This document shows positions 1-5,668 of a stretch of DNA of 6,529 bases, piece by piece. Each line of letters opens with the position of its first letter. Within the stretch, counting starts at the first letter, position 1. The notes under the pieces are model-generated. The model was given only the letters and a program-made list of their open reading frames with translations, had not been told where the DNA came from and searched no databases. This DNA comes from Acidobacteriaceae bacterium (lineage in GTDB: Bacteria > Acidobacteriota > Terriglobia > Bryobacterales > Bryobacteraceae), in assembly GCA_019246575.1 (NCBI GenBank), contig JAFAQG010000111.1:1-6529 (forward strand), given 5' to 3'. A program made the translations under genes and the position numbers.

Positions 1-2
1 GC

Positions 3-479
3 AACGCGCTGGCACATTACGATCTGGGGATTTCGCTGAGTAATCTCGGTCAAAATGACCGTGCCGAGCGCGAGTTGGAAGTAGCATCGACGGTCGAGCC
101 GTGGTTCTCACGCGCTTACGTCGCGCGCGGAATCGCGCTGGCGCGTATGGGCCAGTTGAGTCCGGCGATCGAATCACTGACGAGTGCAATTAAGATTGAT
201 GCAAACGATTTCGATGCGCTATATAACCGCGGCAACATTTTCGGCGCGACCGGCGAACTGACTCGGGCACGGGAGGATCTGGTGAAGGCAGCGGCGCTGG
301 AACCGCATAATGCGGAAGTTCACGAAGCGCTTGGGACTTTGGCATGGCATTCGGGCGACACAACGAATGCCGTGGCCGAATACAAGAGAGCGCTGGAGCT
401 CGATCCTAATAGCGCGGACGCGAGAGAGGCGCTGGACAAACTCAGTCACAATGAGGCGACCGACCCCGATTCGCAGTAG
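3..479 (+). CDS. TPR-repeat protein, 5'-partial, 3' end supplied by IS element
   Basis: The reading frame is open from the left edge (first full codon at 3) to TAG at 477-479, giving 158 visible residues; the true start is outside the window. The protein consists of tandem 34-residue tetratricopeptide repeats, about four of them, with the typical pattern of small and aromatic helix residues followed by an Asp/Glu-Pro-Asn turn (for example ALELDPNSADA). A short capping helix ending near ALDKL follows. TPRs are helical scaffolds for protein-protein contacts; no catalytic domain is visible, so partner and role are unknown. The last nine codons (NEATDPDSQ) and the stop fall inside the left end of the inserted element (from about 451), so the native C-terminus was probably replaced by a short IS-encoded tail. 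The TTG at 75 is an internal codon of the second-helix region, not a credible start. The family call is firm; the tail replacement is inference. Confidence 0.88.
   Translation, partial: NALAHYDLGISLSNLGQNDRAERELEVASTVEPWFSRAYVARGIALARMGQLSPAIESLTSAIKIDANDFDALYNRGNIFGATGELTRAREDLVKAAALEPHNAEVHEALGTLAWHSGDTTNAVAEYKRALELDPNSADAREALDKLSHNEATDPDSQ
451..462 (+). repeat. Left inverted repeat of the IS element (IRL)
   Basis: ATGAGGCGACCG here is the exact reverse complement of CGGTCGCCTCAT at 1995-2006. The match stops at 12 bp on both sides. A perfect 12-mer pair at the two ends of a transposase-bearing segment is unlikely by chance, and the length fits IS1111-group repeats. Confidence 0.75.
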
Positions 480-508
480 CGCGGGTTACGCTGTGAGTCG
501 GTAAAGAC

Positions 509-525
509 TGCGGCGCAGAGCCGCA
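509..525 (+). other. Small hairpin in the transposase leader
   Basis: TGCGGC (509-514) pairs with GCCGCA (520-525) around a 5-nt loop, between the left IS end and the ribosome binding site. It has no U-tract, so it is not a convincing terminator. It could limit translation from read-through transcripts of the TPR gene, as leader hairpins do in several IS families; here that is inference. Confidence 0.35.
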
Positions 526-530
526 TACGA

Positions 531-536
531 AAGGAG
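531..536 (+). promoter_or_regulatory. Ribosome binding site of the transposase
   Basis: AAGGAG lies 8 nt upstream of ATG at 545. It fixes the transposase start, which in turn shows that the downstream reading frames are parts of one frameshifted gene rather than separate genes. Confidence 0.8.
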
Positions 537-544
537 TTGGTCGC

Positions 545-1683
545 ATGTCTAAGATACGTTTTATTGGTTTGGATGTCCACGCGGACACCATCGCGGTGGC
601 GGTGGCCGAGCCGAATGGCGAGATTCGTTCGCTGGGCCCGATCCCGAATCGCTTTGAATCGATCCGCAAACTGAATTCACAAGCTGGGCGAGGTGAAACA
701 GTTGCGGGTGTGCTACGAAGCCGGTCCGACGGGTTACGTCGTGTATTGGCAACTGACCGGCTTTGGGTGTGGCGTGCCAGGTAGTAGCGCCGACACTGAT
801 TCCCACCAGAGCCGGCCACCGGGTCAAGACGGATCGCCGCGATGCCGAGAAACTGGCGCGCTGTTACCGGGCCGGCGACCTGACGGCGGTGTGGGTTCCC
901 GATGCGGCGCATGAAGCGCTGCGCGATCTGGTGCGGGCGCGGGAAGATGCTAAAGAAGATCAGCAGCGAGCGCGCCAGCGCTTGGGGAAATTCCTGCTGC
1001 GGCACGGCTGGCGCGCGCCCGAGCAGGTGAAGAGAAACTGGACCAAGAAACACATGGATTGGGTGAAGCGGCAGGTGCGTTTCGAACAGCCGGCGTTGCA
1101 AGCGGCCTTCCTCGATTACGTGCATGAAGTGGAACATGCCGCCGACCGCCTCGAGCGGCTGGAAAAAGCCATCGATGACGCGCTCGCCACCGCGCCCACA
1201 GAAATCCGAGAAGTCGTTAGCGCTTTGCAGGCCTTGCGCGGTATAGCGAAGATTGCCGCCGTTAGCATTGTCGCCGAGGTGGGATCGCTTTCGCGATTTA
1301 ATCACCCGCGGCAACTGATGAGTTACAGCGGCCTGGTATCGAGCGAATATTCCAGCGGTAACCGCGTCCAGCGGGGTGCGATTACCAAAACCGGCAATGC
1401 ACATCTCAGGCGTGTCATCGTCGAGGCTGTCTGGGCGTATCAACATAAACCCTGGATCGGCGGTTGGCTCGCGAAGCGGCAACACGGGTTGGAGGAAGAA
1501 ATAAAAGCCATCGCCTGGAAGGCGCAGTGGCGATTGTGCACGCGTTACAAGAAGCTGCTGGCAAAAGGGAAGAATAAGCCGCAGATTGTTACCGCCATCG
1601 GCCGTGAGCTGCTGGGATTTATTTGGGCGATCGCGGTACGAGTAGAAACACAAAACAAACCACAGCAATGGACGGCTGCCTAA
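545..1683 (+). pseudogene. IS110-family transposase, broken by two single-base insertions
   Basis: DEDD (RuvC-like) plus serine transposase that moves IS110 elements by guide-RNA-directed recombination. The frame from ATG 545 runs to about 673, is lost at an extra A (674-675), continues in the next frame (K-L-G-E-V-K-Q-L..., 681 on), is lost again at an extra T (762-764), and resumes to TAA 1681-1683. Removing one base at each place gives a seamless 378-aa protein, normal for the family. In that corrected protein the N-terminal RuvC-like domain shows D10 (GLDVHADT), E58 (CYEAGPTG), and D96 and D99 (VKTDRRDA). A helical linker follows, then the C-terminal Transposase_20 domain at about 227-307 with LRGI, the YSGLVSSEYSSG region holding the likely catalytic serine, and GAITKTGNAHLRR. 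Everything but the two indels looks intact, so this is either very recent decay or two sequencing errors. As read, no functional protein is made. Confidence 0.9.
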
Positions 1684-1690
1684 TTCAAAA

Positions 1691-1908
1691 CCGCCGCTCC
1701 GCTGTATCGGCCAGCAATGCGATGAATCGATGATTGCGTTTCCAGCAACAGAACCGGCGGCACGCCATGGGCACACGGAAAGGAGAATCCTCCTACCTTT
1801 TGTGCGGTACGATGTACTCACCCAATCCGCGTTCTCAGTCCGAGGCAGCTCCCGACGGATCACGATTATGCGGTTTCGACCCGCGGATATTAGAGTGATC
1901 AACCGTCG
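1691..1908 (+). ncRNA. Candidate bridge RNA / seekRNA of the IS element
   Basis: The roughly 310 bp between the transposase stop and the right IS end contain no credible gene but fold, by eye, into three stem-loops in series. A: 1691-1696 pairs with 1755-1760 (CCGCCG/CGGCGG), enclosing an inner hairpin 1714-1718/1733-1737. B: 1771-1775 pairs with 1801-1805 and, after a 3-nt bulge, 1779-1783 pairs with 1796-1800, leaving a 12-nt loop. C: 1853-1908, described separately. IS110-family bridge RNAs are known to have a 5' stem-loop followed by loops that bind target and donor DNA, and in the IS1111 group the RNA lies downstream of the transposase. The true RNA ends are not determinable here, and about 85 nt after hairpin C (1909-1994) show only a weak AGGC/GCCT hairpin at 1972-1982. 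Position and structure support the call; no homologue comparison was possible. Confidence 0.5.
1853..1908 (+). other. Hairpin C with internal loop, candidate target-binding loop
   Basis: CGACGG (1853-1858) pairs with CCGTCG (1903-1908). After a 3-nt bulge (1900-1902), ATCAC (1859-1863) pairs with GTGAT (1895-1899). An asymmetric internal loop follows (1864-1869 against 1885-1894), then an apical stem GCGG/CCGC (1870-1873/1881-1884) with a 7-nt loop. The 3' strand of the internal loop, ATATTAGA (1887-1894), is identical to the right IS/host junction at 2005-2012. The 5' strand ATTATG (1865-1870, its last base also used by the apical stem) can pair with the left junction CACAAT (447-452) at 5 of 6 positions. 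This is the geometry of a two-strand guide loop. Confidence 0.45.
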
Positions 1909-1994
1909 CATTTGCCTCTTGGCGTGCCTGCTGTTCTGTTGCTCGGATCCTGTCCTTCGATCACCACAACCAGGCTGCGCCTAGGGCCTTGACA

Positions 1995-2006
1995 CGGTCG
2001 CCTCAT
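1995..2006 (-). repeat. Right inverted repeat of the IS element (IRR)
   Basis: Exact reverse complement of the 12-mer at 451-462. It ends one base before the stop codon (complement of TTA, 2008-2010) of the receptor gene, so the element abuts that gene without visibly disrupting it. Confidence 0.75.
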
Positions 2007-2007
2007 A

Positions 2008-5000
2008 TTAGAAAGTCAGCTTCAGCGCGAACTGAATGATGCGTGGCAATGAGGTCGTGTTCGTGATACGGGCCGGAGTGTTCGAGTTTGCGGACGGATT
2101 GATAGCAGCATCCGGCAGGGCGAAAGACGGATGGTTCAGCACGTTGAATGCTTCCGAGCGGAATTCCAGGCGGGTGCGCTCTGTTATCGAGAAGAACTTG
2201 GACAGCCCCATGTCCATGTTGAACGAGCCGGGACCGTACAGGACGTTCGGGCCGGAGTTGCCTTCGTGCAGGATTGCGCCTGGGGTTGTGGGTTCTGACG
2301 GTAGAACGAAACAGGCCTTGTTGAACCAATTCTGAACGCTTGGATCGCTGAGCGTCCCGGAGCAGACGCGGTCGGGGCGTTCCTGTCCGTGGTACTTCGG
2401 AATGAGGCCAATGAGTTGGGTGCCGCTCAGGGTGGGAGTGAACGGGAAACCTGTGCGCTTGCTGATGATGTTTGTAAACTGCCAGCCTCCAATGAGCGTA
2501 TTCAGGAGCCCACCGGTATTCACGAACCGGCGTCCAGTCCCGAAAGGCAGTTGCCAGACGTATGACACGACGAGGCTATGACGCAGGTCGCCGTCGAGCG
2601 GGCCGTGATCGAGATTCGGGAAACGCGGATCGCTCCAGCCGACGATGGCGCCAGTTAACTTCGAATAGGTGTAGGCGGCCGTGAAAGTAAGACCCTGATT
2701 GAACCGGTTCGTGGCTTTGACTTGAAAGGATTGGTAGCTGGAGTTGTCCTGAGAGCTTTTGAGCTCCATAAAAGCAAATTGCGGATACGGCTGCACTGCT
2801 GTTTGCCCGGCGGGGAGAACGACACCCCAGGGTTGCGGGATGTCGTAATAGCAGCACCAGTCATTTTGGTCTTCGAGATGGCGTGCAAGAGCGCCGACGT
2901 ATGCTGCCGAGATAGTGGTAGTGGCCGGTAATTCCCGTTCGATGGTGAAGTTCATCTGATATTCGGACGGCCGCTTAAGGTTCGCGGGATTTGACTTGAG
3001 AGAAGGGGCCGAAGCTTGGGCGGTGGCCAGTGGGTTGTTTAAGAAGAGCGGTGGCGGAGCACTACCTTTTGGCGGCTGCGTGTAGCTAGGAGTCGAAGTG
3101 AAGATGGAGAAGGGATAGTTGTTGGTTCCCAGCTCGGTTTGTTGATCTCCGCCGAGGTAACCGTAGAAGACTCCAAAGCCGCTTCGCACTACGGTCTTTG
3201 GAGTTACCGACCAGGCGAAGCCGACGCGCGGCTGCCAGTCGTTTTTCTCCGGCAGCAGACAACCGGAAGGCAAGCCAAGACTAGGACAGCCGACGAATGC
3301 GCCTGGCGTAAGCGCGTTGGCTTGAGCGGGCAACTTAGGCGTGAGTTGTCCGTTGACGGTGGCGACGCCGATCTTGCCCGTAAACTGGCCATTTTGGATG
3401 ACGGGAATCGCGTATGCGTTCGGGTTAGCGCGCGGTTTCTGCCAATACTCATACCGGAGGCCGAGCTCGAGAGTCAGATTAGACCTGATTTTCCAAGTGT
3501 CGTTGAAGTAACCGGACCAGAGGCCTTCGTACTTATTGATCGGCGGAATCGGTGTTCCGACAGAAAACTGCTGGACATATCCGAGCAGGAAATCGGCAGC
3601 CGCGTTGCCGGCTGTACACGCAGTCGGATTTGTTCCGCCCGGGCAATAAGTGGTGCCGGTGGACGCAAGATTATAGCTAGTGCCGTTGTAAGTGACTGTG
3701 GCACGATTTCGTGTTTGCGCTCCATTGAACGAGAACAGACCCTTCGACAACTGACTGTTTTCTGTTTCTAATTGTGTCGGTTGAATATCAGCCCCGATGC
3801 GGAACGAATGTGTTCCACGAATGAGGGTGAAGTTATCGACTACTTGATAATCGTGCTCGCTTACTTTCAAGGGACGGTAATCTCCGGAGCCGATATTGAT
3901 GGATCCGATTTTAAAGTGAGGAAGGCCGGTAAAAGCGTTCGACGGGAGAGCTGACGAGAGACCGAACTGGGCTGCGTAGTTCGTAGTGTCGCCGGGTATG
4001 TAGCTTTGGGGATCGGTCAAGAATCCGAACCGCACTTCATTAATGGTTGTCGGACTGAAGTTATGAAACCACGCAACACTGAGATTTTGCCCCCCTAAAT
4101 TGTCAATCTCGGAGCCGACAATCGAGCTTTGAAGATTCGTCGCGAGCGGTCCATCGGCAACGATATTGTTCGGGCTGTAAGTATAACGTCCCGTGATGCT
4201 GTTCCGTTCCGAGAGCGTGTAATCGAGACGCACGTTGTATTGATCGATGCTCTGGCTATGTTTGGGAATGTACCTGTAATTCTGAGTTTGAGAGATAAGC
4301 TGGCCGGACGAGTTGTAGTTATTGACTCCGGGCAGATTCGGCGCCCGAAGTACGTTGAGTACTTTTGCGGCAACGGCGTCGAAACGCGATTGAGGTATTG
4401 TATTGCTCGGGAACGGTTGGCCCGTGTTGGGGTCGAATATGGGATTGCCGATAGGAAAGATACCCTTACGCTCATCGAGCGAAGGTACGCTTACAAGTTG
4501 CGGAACCGTATAAACCTCGCGCGTTCCGTCATAGCTGAAAAAATAAAAGAATTTATCGCGAAGAATCGGGCCGCCTACGGTTCCGCCAAATTGATTGCGA
4601 TGCAGCAGGTCTCCGGTATGCGAGCCCGTAAAGGTCCATTGAGTGGCATCGAGGTCTGTATTCCGGAAGAATTCAAAAAGGGAGCCGTGGATTTGGTTGG
4701 TACCGGATTTCGTAACAAGGTCGACTTGCGAGGGGCCCCGGCCGTATTCGGCTGAAAAATTCGCAGTTTGGAGCTTGAATTCGTCGATAGCATCGACCGA
4801 GACGGGAATATTTGCGCCCCCGAATTCGCGTTCTGTGTTTTCGATTCCATCGATACGAAAGTTTGTAAAAGCGCCGCTTTGGCCATTGACCTGGAATGAG
4901 GGCAAGCCATTTCGCTGATGCCCAAGCAATTGCGGATTACTGTTTGTAAGTCCGTAATTGCGAATACCGGGCGTAGTACCCGGCGACAGCTCAAGAAGCT

Positions 5001-5469
5001 GTGTGAAGTATCTGCCATTCAGGGGTAAATTGACCACGCTCTGGCTGTTGATGACAGTGCCGACACTGGCGTCAACGGTTTGTAGCAGTTCGGTGTTGGC
5101 CGTCTTAACGGTGACTTCCGATTTTTGGGACCCGACCTGCAGCGTCAAGTTGACCTGGGCTTGCTGATCGACTTCGAGCTGGATGCCGGTGACGCGCTCG
5201 GTGGCGAACCCTGAAGCGGAGCCTTCCAAAACATAAGGACCGGGAATCAGGTCAGGGATCATGTATAGGCCGGCAGGCGTTGTGCGCGTCGTCTTAACGA
5301 CGCCGGTAGCGGTGTTCGTGATGCGAACCTCCGCGCCGGGGATGACAGCGCTGGTCGAGTCGTTTACGGTTCCGGTTACGGAAGCATTGCCGCTTTGGGA
5401 GCGACCAGGAAAAGGCAGCAGGAGTACGGAAGATGCTGCCAGGAAGAGCGCGACGACGCGGTTCCTCAT
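2008..5469 (-). CDS. Oar-like TonB-dependent outer-membrane receptor
   Basis: A 1153-aa outer-membrane receptor that would import a large substrate across the outer membrane using TonB energy; the substrate is unknown. From the chosen start the protein begins MRNRVVALFLAASS, a signal peptide with cleavage near residue 24. A carboxypeptidase-regulatory-like (CarboxypepD_reg) beta domain follows at about 27-115 (SVTGTVNDSTSAVIPGAEV). A TonB plug follows at about 118-260 (NLPLNGRYFTQLLELSPG; FRIDGIENTEREFGG; FSAEYGRGPSQVDLVTKSGTN). The rest is a large barrel ending IIQFALKLTF, a classic C-terminal beta-signal for BAM insertion. All eight cysteines are in close pairs (609/618, 728/737, 872/873, 1036/1053), probably extracellular-loop disulfides. 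ATG at 5469 is chosen over the in-frame TTG at 5538 because of its Shine-Dalgarno, its signal peptide and a promoter lying between the two. No SusD-like partner is nearby, as usual for Oar-like receptors. The gene appears intact to its last residue. Confidence 0.93.
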   Translation of the reverse strand: MRNRVVALFLAASSVLLLPFPGRSQSGNASVTGTVNDSTSAVIPGAEVRITNTATGVVKTTRTTPAGLYMIPDLIPGPYVLEGSASGFATERVTGIQLEVDQQAQVNLTLQVGSQKSEVTVKTANTELLQTVDASVGTVINSQSVVNLPLNGRYFTQLLELSPGTTPGIRNYGLTNSNPQLLGHQRNGLPSFQVNGQSGAFTNFRIDGIENTEREFGGANIPVSVDAIDEFKLQTANFSAEYGRGPSQVDLVTKSGTNQIHGSLFEFFRNTDLDATQWTFTGSHTGDLLHRNQFGGTVGGPILRDKFFYFFSYDGTREVYTVPQLVSVPSLDERKGIFPIGNPIFDPNTGQPFPSNTIPQSRFDAVAAKVLNVLRAPNLPGVNNYNSSGQLISQTQNYRYIPKHSQSIDQYNVRLDYTLSERNSITGRYTYSPNNIVADGPLATNLQSSIVGSEIDNLGGQNLSVAWFHNFSPTTINEVRFGFLTDPQSYIPGDTTNYAAQFGLSSALPSNAFTGLPHFKIGSINIGSGDYRPLKVSEHDYQVVDNFTLIRGTHSFRIGADIQPTQLETENSQLSKGLFSFNGAQTRNRATVTYNGTSYNLASTGTTYCPGGTNPTACTAGNAAADFLLGYVQQFSVGTPIPPINKYEGLWSGYFNDTWKIRSNLTLELGLRYEYWQKPRANPNAYAIPVIQNGQFTGKIGVATVNGQLTPKLPAQANALTPGAFVGCPSLGLPSGCLLPEKNDWQPRVGFAWSVTPKTVVRSGFGVFYGYLGGDQQTELGTNNYPFSIFTSTPSYTQPPKGSAPPPLFLNNPLATAQASAPSLKSNPANLKRPSEYQMNFTIERELPATTTISAAYVGALARHLEDQNDWCCYYDIPQPWGVVLPAGQTAVQPYPQFAFMELKSSQDNSSYQSFQVKATNRFNQGLTFTAAYTYSKLTGAIVGWSDPRFPNLDHGPLDGDLRHSLVVSYVWQLPFGTGRRFVNTGGLLNTLIGGWQFTNIISKRTGFPFTPTLSGTQLIGLIPKYHGQERPDRVCSGTLSDPSVQNWFNKACFVLPSEPTTPGAILHEGNSGPNVLYGPGSFNMDMGLSKFFSITERTRLEFRSEAFNVLNHPSFALPDAAINPSANSNTPARITNTTSLPRIIQFALKLTF

Positions 5470-5477
5470 GAAACGGA

Positions 5478-5483
5478 CCCCCT
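5478..5483 (-). promoter_or_regulatory. Ribosome binding site of the receptor gene
   Basis: On the minus strand AGGGGG lies 8 nt upstream of the ATG at 5467-5469. It decides the start: the longer frame, from TTG at 5538, has no such signal and would put 23 residues before the signal peptide. Confidence 0.65.
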
Positions 5484-5509
5484 GACGTAAAGTCGACTCA
5501 GGTGGATAT

Positions 5510-5538
5510 ACGATATCATGACGGGACGGGCACGTCAA
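5510..5538 (-). promoter_or_regulatory. Sigma70-like promoter of the receptor gene
   Basis: Reading the minus strand, TTGACG (5538-5533) and TATCGT (5515-5510) are separated by exactly 17 nt. They match the consensus -35 at 5 of 6 and the -10 at 4 of 6 positions. Transcription would start near 5503, giving a leader of about 34 nt before ATG 5469 that includes the Shine-Dalgarno. The -35 overlaps the alternative TTG start codon, which argues against that start. A CCTGA/TCAGG inverted repeat (5481-5485/5498-5502) falls in the leader and overlaps the Shine-Dalgarno. Consensus promoters are less reliable in acidobacteria. Confidence 0.55.
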
Positions 5539-5555
5539 TGATATTTCAGATATCA
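5539..5555. promoter_or_regulatory. Palindrome next to the receptor -35, possible operator
   Basis: TGATAT (5539-5544) and ATATCA (5550-5555) form a perfect 6+6 inverted repeat with a 5-nt spacer, directly abutting the -35 box on its upstream side. A third copy of ATATCA lies at 5513-5518, overlapping the -10. A dyad plus a half-site around a promoter suits a dimeric regulator. AT-rich 6-mers do occur by chance, so this is a candidate only. Confidence 0.35.
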
Positions 5556-5668
5556 GGCACTCAACAGACCGCTCCCTTCGGTTCGCGGCTTAGTCCACGC
5601 CGTCGCCGCTCAGTAACGTCGGGTCGTATGTGCGTGAGTGCGGGGTGCGCGTCTAGCCGGGAAACGCT

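Larger units (their letters stand above)
451..2006 (+). mobile_element. IS110-family (IS1111-like) insertion sequence, about 1.55 kb
   Basis: The element is defined by a perfect 12-bp inverted repeat (451-462 and 1995-2006) that encloses an IS110-type DEDD transposase gene. Little non-coding DNA lies upstream of the gene (about 80-90 bp) and much lies downstream (about 310 bp). In the IS110 family, the IS1111 group is known for short inverted repeats near the ends and for a guide RNA encoded downstream of the transposase, which fits this layout. No long target-site duplication is visible, as expected for the family; an AT dinucleotide is shared by both ends and may be the crossover core. Exact ends are uncertain by a few bases because IS1111 repeats are often slightly subterminal. 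The copy is probably non-autonomous because its transposase is frameshifted. It lies between the 3' ends of two convergent host genes. Confidence 0.8.

Noticed and set aside
693..914. A separate small gene starting at 693.
   Set aside because: Its first part is the middle-frame segment of the frameshifted transposase (CYEAGPTG...) and the rest is out-of-frame read-through.
442..1911. A 489-codon open frame on the minus strand across the IS element.
   Set aside because: It is antisense to the transposase, has Arg/Pro/Ser-rich low-complexity translation and no recognisable domain, and is explained by the codon structure of the opposite strand.
1730..1984. An 84-codon plus-strand frame in the right part of the IS.
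   Set aside because: It has no ribosome binding site, its translation looks like non-coding sequence, and it overlaps the structured RNA candidate.
1989..2011. TTGACA at 1989-1994 next to the right IS end, as an outward promoter or half of a circle-junction promoter.
   Set aside because: No acceptable -10 lies about 17 nt downstream, either in the present host junction or in the predicted joined circle.
3139..4755. Plus-strand open frames of about 210 codons at 3139-3771 and 4129-4755.
   Set aside because: They are shadows within the intact receptor gene on the other strand, without domains or ribosome binding sites.
5470..5538. A 23-residue N-terminal extension of the receptor from TTG at 5538.
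   Set aside because: It would place non-signal sequence before a clear signal peptide, its start codon coincides with the predicted -35 box, and the downstream ATG has the better Shine-Dalgarno.
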